DNA of 22,864 nt from Bacteroidaceae bacterium (lineage in GTDB: Bacteria; Bacteroidota; Bacteroidia; Bacteroidales; Bacteroidaceae): assembly GCA_017503065.1 (NCBI GenBank), contig JAFVTT010000041.1:1-22864 (forward strand), written 5' to 3'. The notes under the pieces were generated by a model. It was not told the origin of the DNA. It was given only the letters and a program-made list of their open reading frames with translations, and ran no database searches. Of the stretch, positions 1-6,800 are shown in pieces. Position numbers and translations under genes: made by a program. Numbering within the stretch: position 1 is the stretch's first letter; each line of letters starts with the position of its first letter.

Positions 1-1
1 A

Positions 2-214
2 GTAGGCGGCGTAAGCACCCTGCTCATCGGTGTAGCCCTCTGCTCTTCCGTTGCCATGGTTCTGCCCATCAGCACTCCTCCCAATGCCCTGGCTCATGCC
101 ACCGGCCTCATCGAGCAGAAGAGCATGATGAAGGTAGGTCTCATCCTCGGTTTCATCAGCATGGCCATCGGTTATGTCCTGCTCATCTTCCTGGGCAGCA
201 ACGGACTGATTTAA
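2..214 (+). CDS. DASS/SLC13-family anion:sodium symporter, C-terminal fragment
   Basis: The 5' part lies outside the window; the last 70 residues and a TAA stop are visible. Seen: a hydrophobic helix, then the motif LPISTPPNALAHATG, a short polar stretch (EQKSMMK) and a final hydrophobic helix ending in GSNGLI. The STPPNA signature followed by a TG and a terminal helix is the second substrate and sodium-binding motif of the divalent-anion:Na+ symporter family (dicarboxylates, sulfate or phosphate). It is an inner-membrane protein. The substrate cannot be told from this fragment. A strong hairpin follows 25 bases after the stop. Confidence 0.85.
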   Translation, partial: VGGVSTLLIGVALCSSVAMVLPISTPPNALAHATGLIEQKSMMKVGLILGFISMAIGYVLLIFLGSNGLI

Positions 215-238
215 GACTGACGCCAAATCACAACATAA

Positions 239-273
239 GCAAGGAGGCGAGCCACCAGGGTTCGCCTCCTTGC
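239..273. terminator. Hairpin terminator between convergent genes
   Basis: A perfect 12-bp stem (GCAAGGAGGCGA with its complement) encloses an 11-nt loop, between the transporter stop and the end of the convergent permease gene. The downstream tract on either strand is only moderately T-rich, so it may act on both strands or simply as a 3'-end stabiliser. The stem is unmistakable; the termination role is inferred. Confidence 0.65.
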
Positions 274-342
274 ATTATAATAAGTGAAAGCGGATAATTA
301 CACTGGATTACGTCTGTAGGACGCCCCCTTCACTCTCATCTG

Positions 343-942
343 TCAAGCTTTCTCCTCCACCTCTCTCATCATCTTGCGCCACCTCAGATAACCTAGGACG
401 GCAAAGACGGTGTATGCCACATGGATGCCGGCTTTGAAGGGGAGTCCCTTGTAGGCAAGCAGATAGACGTCGATGATATTAACCACGAACCAGAGCCACC
501 ACTGTTGCAGATACTTCTTTGCCATGGCCCACATGGCCACAATGGAGATGGCATTGGTAAGGGCATCCTGAACAGGCACGGTGGAGTTGGTGTAGTTATC
601 CAAGAACCACCACGTACTGCCCCATATCAGCAGGAAAGCCACACCGAGCCACAATGCCACACGCAGGGGCATGCTGGTGATGGCACGCACCTGCTTGCCA
701 CTGGAGGTCGTCACCTTGTTGTTGGCGGCTGGCATGGTCCACAGGAGCAGGCCATAGAAGGCTGCCAAAAGATAATAGACAGAGATGGCCATATCGCCAT
801 ACAGGCCCACCTCATAGTAAAGATACACGTCGATGGCGGGCATGATGATGCCTGCCACCCACACCATCCAGTGGGCACGATACTCCCACCAGAGATAAAG
901 TATTCCCAGAAGGGAAACGAAGAAATCAAGATATTGTACCAT
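343..942 (-). CDS. pnuT: PnuC-family vitamin permease, probably thiamine transporter PnuT
   Basis: A 199-residue very hydrophobic protein, rich in Trp and Tyr, with about seven predicted membrane helices, which fits the PnuC family. The family's substrate-site motif WxWxxxN is present in the C-terminal half (WLWFVVN), followed by IDVYLL and a basic end. PnuC proteins move vitamins by facilitated diffusion with trapping by phosphorylation. Genes in TPP-riboswitch operons of Bacteroidota encode the thiamine-specific PnuT subtype, and that context (riboswitch and TonB receptor upstream) is why thiamine is preferred over nicotinamide riboside. Start: an ATG at 942 is chosen; an in-frame TTG at 966 would add eight residues and is less likely. 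The 263-bp gap to the receptor gene holds a nested palindromic repeat. No thiamine pyrophosphokinase gene follows. Confidence 0.85.
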   Translation of the reverse strand: MVQYLDFFVSLLGILYLWWEYRAHWMVWVAGIIMPAIDVYLYYEVGLYGDMAISVYYLLAAFYGLLLWTMPAANNKVTTSSGKQVRAITSMPLRVALWLGVAFLLIWGSTWWFLDNYTNSTVPVQDALTNAISIVAMWAMAKKYLQQWWLWFVVNIIDVYLLAYKGLPFKAGIHVAYTVFAVLGYLRWRKMMREVEEKA

Positions 943-989
943 AATGGTGAGCAAGGGGAGGACCAAGCGGACCCGGTAAACCCAGCGGA

Positions 990-1195
990 CCCACCCCCCT
1001 GCCCCTCCCTATATGGAGGGGAGTAGGATGTACTGGGATTAGGGGGATTTGTTATTGTAGGGACACGGCATGACGTGTCCGTTTAATGTTTTACTATGTT
1101 CTATGTTTCGGACTCTTCATGCCGAGTCTCTACGAGTTTAGACAAATGCCAATCGAAACCACTCCCCTCCATATAGGGAGGGGTTGGGGGTGGGG
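990..1195. repeat. Nested palindromic element (C-rich inverted arms)
   Basis: Two 34-bp arms, 990-1023 and 1162-1195, are near-perfect inverted copies. Each contains its own small palindrome (CCCTCCCTATATGGAGGG type) next to a C-run or G-run. Between the arms lies a second, unrelated palindromic unit (1057-1133). The stretch separates the receptor and permease genes of one operon, so the transcript can fold into a long stem. A related element with the same arms and a similar inner flank lies at 19600-19716. This looks like a REP/MITE-type intergenic repeat; no transposase is present. Confidence 0.8.
1057..1133. repeat. GTAGGGACACGGCATG palindromic repeat, copy 1
   Basis: Left half 1057-1081 and right half 1109-1133 match the element at 3901-3966: each half is itself a near-palindrome centred on GCATG, and the outer ends GTAG and CTAC are inverted. 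This copy is more degraded (GCATGACG, CTTCATG) and has a longer, AT-rich middle. It is inserted between the arms of the C-rich element. Confidence 0.75.
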
Positions 1196-1205
1196 CTGTG
1201 TGGGT

Positions 1206-3572
1206 CTAAAACCTCAGCGTCACATGCCCCATCAGGCCGAACCCTGCCGAGGGAGTGTAGCCAATCTGGTAGTAGCGGTTGTCCTCGGTGAAGCCGTAAG
1301 AGGGCACGACACTGCTGTACACCCATCCGCTTTGTGCGAAGTGGCGGTCGAAGATGTTGTTGAGGTCAAGACCGAAGACGACTTGCTTCAGGCGTGCGCT
1401 GTTCTGCCTTGGGTTTAGGGTATAACTGAGGCGTATTGCCGTGGTGCTATAGCGAGGCAGGGAGCGGTCCAGGCACTGGGTGTTGTCCAGATACTGACGG
1501 CTGACGAAGTTGGTGTGCCATACGGCTTTCAGTCCCTGCCAACGGAAGGTGGCCATGCCGTTGAGCACCACGGAGGGAGAGAAGGCCAGGGTGGAGTTGT
1601 CGTAATGCTTCACTTGGAAGGACTCGTCCCAGTCGTAACTGACATGCTCGTCGAAGGAGAGTATGCAGTTGCGGCTGAAGGCTCCGTTCACGTCCAGAGA
1701 CAACCACTTGAAGGGGGTGTAACCGGCACTTACCTCCAGTCCCATACGGTAGGAGTCCTCGATGTTGGTGGTCAGCGCCTCGCCTATGTCGCTCAGTTCG
1801 CCCGTCTGCACAAGTTGGTCCTTGTAACCCATGTAGTAAGCACCCACCGAGGCATACCAGTTCTTGCCGTCATAGGAATAACCTACCTCCACATCGTGCA
1901 GACGTTCGGCACGCGGTGCACCGCTCTGGCCGTTGTCGGTGAAGTTGTTGCGCTCCGGTTCTCTGGAACTCATGGCATAACTCACGTAGGCACGATGTCC
2001 GTCCTTATGCCAGGCGAAACCTGCCTTGGGATTGAGGAAGTCGTATGTCACGTCCACATTGAGCGGTTGTGCCTGATACATGCCGCTTGCATCCTTCTGG
2101 AACTTGTCGTTATATCCGTCCGTGCGGAAACCCACATGGCGGTACTGTACATCTGCAAAGGCATCCCACTGGTCGCTGAGGTGCAGTGTGGCCTTGGCAA
2201 AGAGGGAGATGTCGTTCTTCTGCGCATCGCTGTCGTAGTATTGGTACTTGCCTCCTGGAGTGGGGATATAGTGGTTGCGCAGGTCCTCGTTGCTGATATA
2301 AGTCAGATAGCCGAAATGGTTGCCGGTGAAGCCCTGGGCAGACAGGCCCGTGATGACATCCCAACGGCGGTCCTTGTAGTTGGCATTCAGATGCACGCCA
2401 TAGGTGTGCTGGGTGAGGCCCTTCTGGCGCACGAAGTCGCTACGGTTGCTGCCGTCCTGTGGCACGTAGTTCAGGCCGAACTTGCTTGCGCCTTTGTTCT
2501 GATAGCGGAACTCGTCGTAGTAGCCATAGCCATAGGTATATCGCAGGGCTGCCGTGGTGCTCCAGTGGTCGTTTATTCTCCATGCCATGGACAGGATATT
2601 GTGGTTCTGCCAGAAGTTGTCCGTAGTGCGGTCCCACAGACTTCCGTCCACCTTGGCATAGCGCTCTGTCTTCCATGCCGTAGGGTCGTCCCAGTCCTCA
2701 ATGAAACGTTCGTACAGGCTGTTGTATCTGCCCAGTCCCATGCGGTAGAGGTCCTCGTAGGTCTTCACTCCGCCATAGGCATTCAGGCTGTAGTCATCGT
2801 TGCCTGCCGTCACTCCGTTCCAGGCCTGACCGGTACTTTCAAAGTTGCCCAAGTTCCTGTATTTCAGCACCAGGCGGCTGTCCTCGCTCAGCCATGCCAC
2901 ACCTGCCGTGTAACTTCCGCTCTTGCCATGCGTGCCATGCAGATAACCGTCGGTCCGTGTCTGATGATAGGCACCGTCCACCACCCAATGCTTGCCCAGC
3001 AGACCCGTGGAGAACTGGCCTCCCGTGCGCCATGTGTTGTAACTGCCGTAACTTCCCGTCACCTCCAGCATGGGTTGCATCTGCGGCAACTTCGTCTGCA
3101 TGGCAATGCTGCCTCCGAAGGCACCGTCGCCCGTGGTACTGCTGCCCACGCCACGCTGTATCTGCACGCTTCCCAGCAGGGAGGCATAGGAATTCATGTT
3201 GGCCCAGAAGACGCACTGGTCTTCAGGCGAATTGAGCGACACGCCGTCCAGGGTGACGTTCACACGGCTTCCGGCACTGCCTCGCATACGCATGTACACC
3301 GTACCCGTGCCCAATCCGTTCTCGCTCCACGCCACCACACCCGGGGTGCGTGCAAACAGGTAGGGCAACTCCTGACCGCCTGTGGAGAACTCCTGCAACT
3401 CCATCTTGCTGATTCTGCTCACGGCAAAAGGCGCACCCTTGGGGGCACTTACCGCCTTTACCACTACCTCACCCAACTCTGCCACACGGACAGAGTCCTG
3501 CTCCCTCTCTTGGGCATAAGACATGCCCGCCATACCCACTAATGCAAGTACGGCAAGAAACTTTCCTTTCAT
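1206..3572 (-). CDS. TonB-dependent outer-membrane receptor, probable thiamine receptor (OMP_thi type)
   Basis: 788 residues. A signal peptide ends near residue 20 (MSYAQ). A TonB-box-like segment (ELGEVVVKA, about 32-40) is followed by a plug domain to about residue 165, with MRMRGSAGSRVNVTLDGV and a GVGSSTTGDGAFGGSI stretch, then a long beta-barrel ending in the aromatic strand GHVTLRF. There is no carboxypeptidase-like N-terminal domain and no SusD partner, so it is a plain receptor and not a SusC. It should import its ligand with energy from TonB-ExbBD. The TPP riboswitch in its leader and the downstream PnuC-family gene point to thiamine or its phosphates; this is context inference, since barrel sequence does not fix the ligand. 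The ATG at 3572 follows an AAAGGA-type ribosome-binding site. Confidence 0.9.
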   Translation of the reverse strand: MKGKFLAVLALVGMAGMSYAQEREQDSVRVAELGEVVVKAVSAPKGAPFAVSRISKMELQEFSTGGQELPYLFARTPGVVAWSENGLGTGTVYMRMRGSAGSRVNVTLDGVSLNSPEDQCVFWANMNSYASLLGSVQIQRGVGSSTTGDGAFGGSIAMQTKLPQMQPMLEVTGSYGSYNTWRTGGQFSTGLLGKHWVVDGAYHQTRTDGYLHGTHGKSGSYTAGVAWLSEDSRLVLKYRNLGNFESTGQAWNGVTAGNDDYSLNAYGGVKTYEDLYRMGLGRYNSLYERFIEDWDDPTAWKTERYAKVDGSLWDRTTDNFWQNHNILSMAWRINDHWSTTAALRYTYGYGYYDEFRYQNKGASKFGLNYVPQDGSNRSDFVRQKGLTQHTYGVHLNANYKDRRWDVITGLSAQGFTGNHFGYLTYISNEDLRNHYIPTPGGKYQYYDSDAQKNDISLFAKATLHLSDQWDAFADVQYRHVGFRTDGYNDKFQKDASGMYQAQPLNVDVTYDFLNPKAGFAWHKDGHRAYVSYAMSSREPERNNFTDNGQSGAPRAERLHDVEVGYSYDGKNWYASVGAYYMGYKDQLVQTGELSDIGEALTTNIEDSYRMGLEVSAGYTPFKWLSLDVNGAFSRNCILSFDEHVSYDWDESFQVKHYDNSTLAFSPSVVLNGMATFRWQGLKAVWHTNFVSRQYLDNTQCLDRSLPRYSTTAIRLSYTLNPRQNSARLKQVVFGLDLNNIFDRHFAQSGWVYSSVVPSYGFTEDNRYYQIGYTPSAGFGLMGHVTLRF

Positions 3573-3593
3573 AGGAATCCTTTCTTTGCTTCG

Positions 3594-3665
3594 TTCGTAA
3601 TCACCGTTACGAATTACTGGTTGGAAAATTGGCCCATCCCCCTTACCTTATTTATATATATAAGG
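3594..3665 (-). promoter_or_regulatory. Two leader hairpins between riboswitch and receptor start
   Basis: Just 3' of the TPP aptamer (reading the minus strand) is a 6-bp stem with an AT-only loop at 3646-3665 (CCTTAT/ATAAGG). A second 7-bp stem, TTCGTAA/TTACGAA with a 6-nt loop, lies at 3594-3613, about 20 bases before the start codon. Neither is followed by a T-run, so if they form the expression platform, control is more likely at translation than by intrinsic termination. The role is inferred. Confidence 0.4.
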
Positions 3666-3680
3666 AAACGGACCGTTCAT

Positions 3681-3766
3681 ACTCTCTACGCCGGCACTAC
3701 CCGGTTCAGATCATTTGAGGGTATATTCTCAGCAAGACCAATATCGGCCATGCACCCCTGATGACG
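3681..3766 (-). promoter_or_regulatory. TPP riboswitch (THI element)
   Basis: Read on the minus strand, the conserved aptamer pieces occur in order: AGGGGTGC, then CTGAGAATATACCC, then TGATCTGAACCGGGTAGTGCC, then GGCGTAGAGA. These correspond to the 5' P2 strand, the CUGAGA pyrimidine-recognition loop, the TGATCTG segment and the closing GCGTAGGGA-like strand of the thiamine pyrophosphate riboswitch. It starts almost at the predicted transcription start, and its 3' end is about 108 bases before the receptor ATG. High TPP should lower expression of the receptor and permease. Confidence 0.95.
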
Positions 3767-3770
3767 TTGG

Positions 3771-3801
3771 CAAAGGTACGAATAAGTGAGAGAATAACAA
3801 A
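3771..3801 (-). promoter_or_regulatory. Promoter of the thiamine-uptake operon
   Basis: On the minus strand, TTTG (3798-3801), 19 nt, then TACCTTTG (3771-3778) is an exact match to the Bacteroidota primary sigma consensus (-33 TTTG, -7 TAnnTTTG). Transcription would start a few bases before the TPP aptamer. The spacer contains one copy of the GGTACGAATAAG repeat described separately. Confidence 0.85.
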
Positions 3802-3830
3802 ATAATGCTGGCATTAATTTTGCTATTCCG

Positions 3831-4045
3831 AGCGAAAGTACCTTCGGAGCAAGCCAAGGGTACGAATAAGCGAGCTATTTTCCAAAGAAACGATAGAATG
3901 GTAGGGACACGGCATGCCGTGTCCGATAACAAGAGCAGAAACGGACTCGGCATGCCGAGTCCCTACATTGCCGAGGTGCGGAGGAGGAAGACGATAGTCA
4001 ACGAAAGTGCCTTCGACCGATAGGTCAATGGTACTAATAAGCGAG
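3831..4045. repeat. Diverged direct repeat ending GGTACGAATAAGCGAG
   Basis: Two 44-46-bp units, 3831-3874 and 4000-4045, share AACGAAAGTRCCTTCG and end in GGTACKAATAAGCGAG. They flank the palindrome at 3901-3966. A third partial copy (GGTACGAATAAGTGAG, 3775-3790) overlaps the promoter of the thiamine operon. The stretch 3802-4117 holds no credible gene; the short reading frames here are made by these repeats. Confidence 0.65.
3901..3966. repeat. GTAGGGACACGGCATG palindromic repeat, copy 2
   Basis: Well preserved copy. Each half is a perfect small palindrome: GGACACGGCATGCCGTGTCC on the left and GGACTCGGCATGCCGAGTCC on the right. They are joined by about 16 AG-rich bases, and the ends GTAG and CTAC are inverted. 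It lies between the thiamine operon promoter and the glycerate kinase promoter. Confidence 0.85.
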
Positions 4046-4117
4046 GGAAGACAATAACGCGCGCGGATACGAAAAAGCACACAAAGACTGCATCAACGTC
4101 ATTTTTTTCTTCTTCTC

Positions 4118-4148
4118 TTGCATTAGTCAAGCAATTATGATACTTTTG
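4118..4148 (+). promoter_or_regulatory. Promoter of the glycerate kinase gene
   Basis: TTG (4118-4120), 20 nt, TACTTTTG (4141-4148) fits the Bacteroidota -33/-7 pattern. The predicted start near 4155 leaves a leader of about 30 nt to the ATG at 4185 and rules out the longer in-frame reading from 4137, whose start would lie upstream of the -7 box. Confidence 0.8.
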
Positions 4149-4184
4149 TGTGCCGAACATACAAATATTTCCACACGACTACGC

Positions 4185-5318
4185 ATGACCATAACCCTTG
4201 CCTTCGACTCATTCAAAGGTTCGCTTACCTCCGAAGAAGTGGCGGATGCCTTTCAGGAAGGACTGCTAAGTGCCCTACCCCATAGCACCGTAAACAAGGT
4301 GTGCATAGCTGATGGTGGAGAGGGAACAACCGAAGCACTTGTCAGAACTATGCATGGGGAATGGTGCGAAACTACCGTATCCGACCCGCTCGGACGCGAC
4401 ATAAACGCACGGTACGGGATAATCAGGCACGAACATACTGCCATTATGGAAATGGCATCGGCAAGCGGTCTGCCCCTGCTGAGCCCCGAGGAGAGGAACC
4501 CCATGAAGACCACAACCTACGGGACTGGCCAACTCATTGCCCATGCCATAGGCCAGGGATGCAGGAAGTTCCTCATCGGCATAGGCGGCAGCGCCACAAA
4601 CGATGGCGGCACTGGCATGCTCCGTGCCCTTGGTTACCGTTTCTTGGACAAGGACGGGCAAGAACTTGCCGGCGGTGGAGAAATCCTTGGACATATCCAC
4701 TGGATAGACGCATCACAGGCACTGCCACAACTCAGCGAATGTAAGTTCACGGTAGCATGCGATGTGGACAACCCACTTTACGGTCCCAATGGTGCCGCCT
4801 ACGTCTTCGCACCGCAGAAAGGTGCCGATGCGGAAATGGTCACGCTGCTGGATAAAGGTCTGCATGCTTATGCCGAAGCGATACAACGGTCACTCGGCAA
4901 GGACATAGCGCACATTCCCGGAGCAGGTGCAGCCGGCGGCATGGGCGCTGGCATGATTGCCATGCTCGATGCACGTTTGGAAAAAGGCATAGACCTGGTT
5001 CTCGACGCCATACATTTTGACGACATCATCAAGGGCAGCGACCTTGTTGTCACCGGTGAAGGGCGCATAGACCGCCAGACCCTCATGGGCAAAGCACCCG
5101 GAGGAGTGCTGAAAAGGGCAACGGCCCAAGGCATCCCCACCCTGGCCGTAGGCGGTTGCATACAGTGGTGCAGGGAACTACAGGAAAGCAGTTTCAGGGA
5201 AATCCTCTCCATCAACCCCGACAACCTCCCCGAAGCACTGGCCATGCAGCACAACATTGCCATGGAAAACGTCAGACGGACGGGCAGGAAGATTGGTATC
5301 CTGTCACACAACTCCTGA
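4185..5318 (+). CDS. Glycerate kinase (GarK/GlxK family)
   Basis: 377 residues, the usual length. It phosphorylates D-glycerate with ATP, in this family normally to 2-phosphoglycerate, feeding lower glycolysis from the cytosol. Seen: the N-terminal signature AFDSFKGSLTSEEVA, an ADGGEGT turn, IGGSATNDGGTGMLRALG in the middle, AGAAGGMGAGM, and the C-terminal GEGRIDRQTLMGKAPGGV motif typical of glycerate kinase type 1. The start at 4185 is set by the promoter just upstream. The last codons after GRKIG (ILSHNS) differ from a second copy of the 3' end at 6661, which continues GRKIGELLLHES. The native tail may therefore have been displaced by an insertion. The product is probably still functional because only the extreme C-terminus changes. 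Confidence 0.93.
   Translation: MTITLAFDSFKGSLTSEEVADAFQEGLLSALPHSTVNKVCIADGGEGTTEALVRTMHGEWCETTVSDPLGRDINARYGIIRHEHTAIMEMASASGLPLLSPEERNPMKTTTYGTGQLIAHAIGQGCRKFLIGIGGSATNDGGTGMLRALGYRFLDKDGQELAGGGEILGHIHWIDASQALPQLSECKFTVACDVDNPLYGPNGAAYVFAPQKGADAEMVTLLDKGLHAYAEAIQRSLGKDIAHIPGAGAAGGMGAGMIAMLDARLEKGIDLVLDAIHFDDIIKGSDLVVTGEGRIDRQTLMGKAPGGVLKRATAQGIPTLAVGGCIQWCRELQESSFREILSINPDNLPEALAMQHNIAMENVRRTGRKIGILSHNS
5259..5293 (+). repeat. 35-bp direct repeat, copy 1 (inside glycerate kinase 3' end)
   Basis: The 35 bases coding AMENVRRTGRKI recur at 6661-6695 with one mismatch (GTCAGACGG against GTCAGGCGG). The two copies bracket the convergent ATPase gene. A short further match (CAGCACAAC against CAACACAAC) lies just upstream of each copy. 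Confidence 0.9.
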
Positions 5319-5352
5319 ACAAGATATTGCACATACAGCGCTTCCCTTCACG

Positions 5353-6525
5353 TTAATACAAGAAACCGAAAGCCCAAAGTGGGATGACATTCTGGTAACC
5401 ATACTCTATGTCGTCCTTCACCACAAATGCATCATCTACACCTTGTATCTGCTTTTGTTTCTTGTTCCTCCCCCCAACCTCAAAGGTATATTTCCCAACC
5501 TTGAAATCAGCCACCGACGACGCCATTACGTCATATTTCGGTTTAACCGAAGTCAGGAAGACCGTTTCACGCAAATTGCCGACATTTGGCACAGAATCAT
5601 TCAGCGCGTATGCCAGATGAGTATTTCCCAAATATATCTTGTCAACCTTGCCGAGAGAACTCACGCCAAAACTATCGTCACGCAGTATCTGTACCAAATG
5701 CGATTTCTCAAGCAAAAGCATCAAGTCACTCACCGAAGTGCGATGACATTCCAAGTCACGTCCCAACTTAGAGTAATTCGGTTTGAAAGGCACGCTTTGA
5801 GCCACAACATACATAAGGCGCTTCAACTTCTCTATAGTAGTAAGTGTCAGTTCTGCAAACTTTGGAATATCTACTTCCAGCACCTGATTGACCACCTGCT
5901 GCAAGCGTGTATGACTGTCACGTTGCCGGAAGAACGGATAATAGCCCTCTCGCATATATTCCTTAAACAAGGCTATTGGACGGTGTTCTCCAGCAGGGAA
6001 TTCTATCCGTTGTGCCACTACGTCATCCAGTGTATAGACAGGCAGGTCAATGCCATGGGACAACAACAAATATTCGCGGAATGATAGTCCATACATCGTA
6101 TACTCCAACTGCCTACGGCTCAAATCGGCTCCACCCCGACGGATATCAAGTATGGACGAACCCGTATAAACAACTTTTAGACGGCTATACGTATCATAAA
6201 TATTCTTCAACTCCACCGACCACTTGGGATAACGATGGACTTCGTCGATATAAAGGGTACGTCCACCATTCTTATAGAACACATCGGCCAGTTCCACCAG
6301 TGTATGCGATGTAAACCACAGATCGTCGGCAGTAACATAAAGAGCTGTAGGAGCATTATCATGCAATTTGATATGCTGCAATATCATGGTTGTCTTTCCC
6401 ACACCTCGGGCACCAACGATGGCCACCAAACGATCGTCCCAAGCAATCTCATCATGAATCCGACGTACATAGTCGGCAGACACTTCAGCAATCTTAATAC
6501 GTGACTTCTCAATCAGTTTCTCCAT
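5353..6525 (-). CDS. AAA_14/DUF4143-type ATPase
   Basis: 390 residues. Seen: Walker A GARGVGKTT (38-46), Walker B LYIDEVHRYP (91-100), a sensor-like VVYTGSS (118-124), then the ADLSRRQLEYTMYGLSFREYL segment typical of AAA_14 ATPases. A helical middle follows, and a C-terminal DUF4143-like region has a PD-(D/E)xK-style pattern (DFKVGKYTFEVGGRNK). These proteins are common and multicopy in Bacteroidota; their biological role is not established. It has its own promoter (6548-6578), is convergent with the glycerate kinase, and sits between two copies of that gene's 3' end, which suggests it was acquired. Its sequence looks more AT-rich than the kinase. ATG at 6525 is the only sensible start. Confidence 0.9.
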   Translation of the reverse strand: MEKLIEKSRIKIAEVSADYVRRIHDEIAWDDRLVAIVGARGVGKTTMILQHIKLHDNAPTALYVTADDLWFTSHTLVELADVFYKNGGRTLYIDEVHRYPKWSVELKNIYDTYSRLKVVYTGSSILDIRRGGADLSRRQLEYTMYGLSFREYLLLSHGIDLPVYTLDDVVAQRIEFPAGEHRPIALFKEYMREGYYPFFRQRDSHTRLQQVVNQVLEVDIPKFAELTLTTIEKLKRLMYVVAQSVPFKPNYSKLGRDLECHRTSVSDLMLLLEKSHLVQILRDDSFGVSSLGKVDKIYLGNTHLAYALNDSVPNVGNLRETVFLTSVKPKYDVMASSVADFKVGKYTFEVGGRNKKQKQIQGVDDAFVVKDDIEYGYQNVIPLWAFGFLY

Positions 6526-6547
6526 GATTTGTCTGTTATGAACGACA

Positions 6548-6578
6548 CAAAAGTAGCAAAATTGTCGTCTACAACCAA
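6548..6578 (-). promoter_or_regulatory. Promoter of the ATPase gene
   Basis: On the minus strand, TTG (6576-6578), 20 nt, TACTTTTG (6548-6555) matches the Bacteroidota promoter pattern. The CAAAATT motif recurs in and upstream of it (6557, 6587, 6609), possibly operator half-sites. Confidence 0.75.
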
Positions 6579-6660
6579 CAGTTTTTCAAAATTTTGTCGG
6601 TTATACGTCAAAATTGTACACTGAACCAGTAATAAAAAGCGCAACACAACCGTGGGGAAA

Positions 6661-6756
6661 GCCATGGAAAACGTCAGGCGGACGGGCAGGAAGATAGGAG
6701 AGCTACTGCTCCATGAATCAAAATCCAATCACTGGACTAACCTCCAGCGTGCGTAA
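6661..6756 (+). pseudogene. Orphan 3' end of a glycerate kinase gene
   Basis: Frame +1 from 6661 reads AMENVRRTGRKIGELLLHES and continues about 11 residues to a TAA at 6754-6756. The first 35 bases duplicate the intact kinase 3' end. There is no start or upstream kinase body, so it cannot be expressed as an enzyme. The tail GRKIGELLL looks like a more natural kinase C-terminus than the one now on the intact gene, so this is probably the original end, separated by the ATPase insertion. Confidence 0.75.
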
Positions 6757-6781
6757 AGTGTAAGGTTAGAATGTATCCAGT
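6731..6781 (-). terminator. Possible terminator of the pilus operon
   Basis: Two-tier stem 20 bases past the last pilus gene stop: outer ACTGG/CCAGT and inner CTAACCT/AGGTTAG (6737-6743 with 6763-6769). Only a weak T-rich tract follows on the minus strand (GATTTTGATT). It overlaps the end of the orphan kinase fragment. Confidence 0.35.
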
Positions 6782-6800
6782 TGTCGGTGATAAATCCCCA

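Noticed and set aside
1515..3542. 675-codon open frame on the + strand opposite the TonB receptor
   Set aside because: Antisense shadow of a well-supported receptor gene; its translation has no recognisable domain, and the receptor frame has signal peptide, plug and terminal strand.
3805..4160. Several 65-85-codon frames in the riboswitch-kinase gap
   Set aside because: They run through palindromic and direct repeats and the kinase promoter, with no motif or ribosome-binding site.
4137..4184. Earlier start for glycerate kinase
   Set aside because: It would start upstream of the -7 box, and the added residues do not resemble the family N-terminus.
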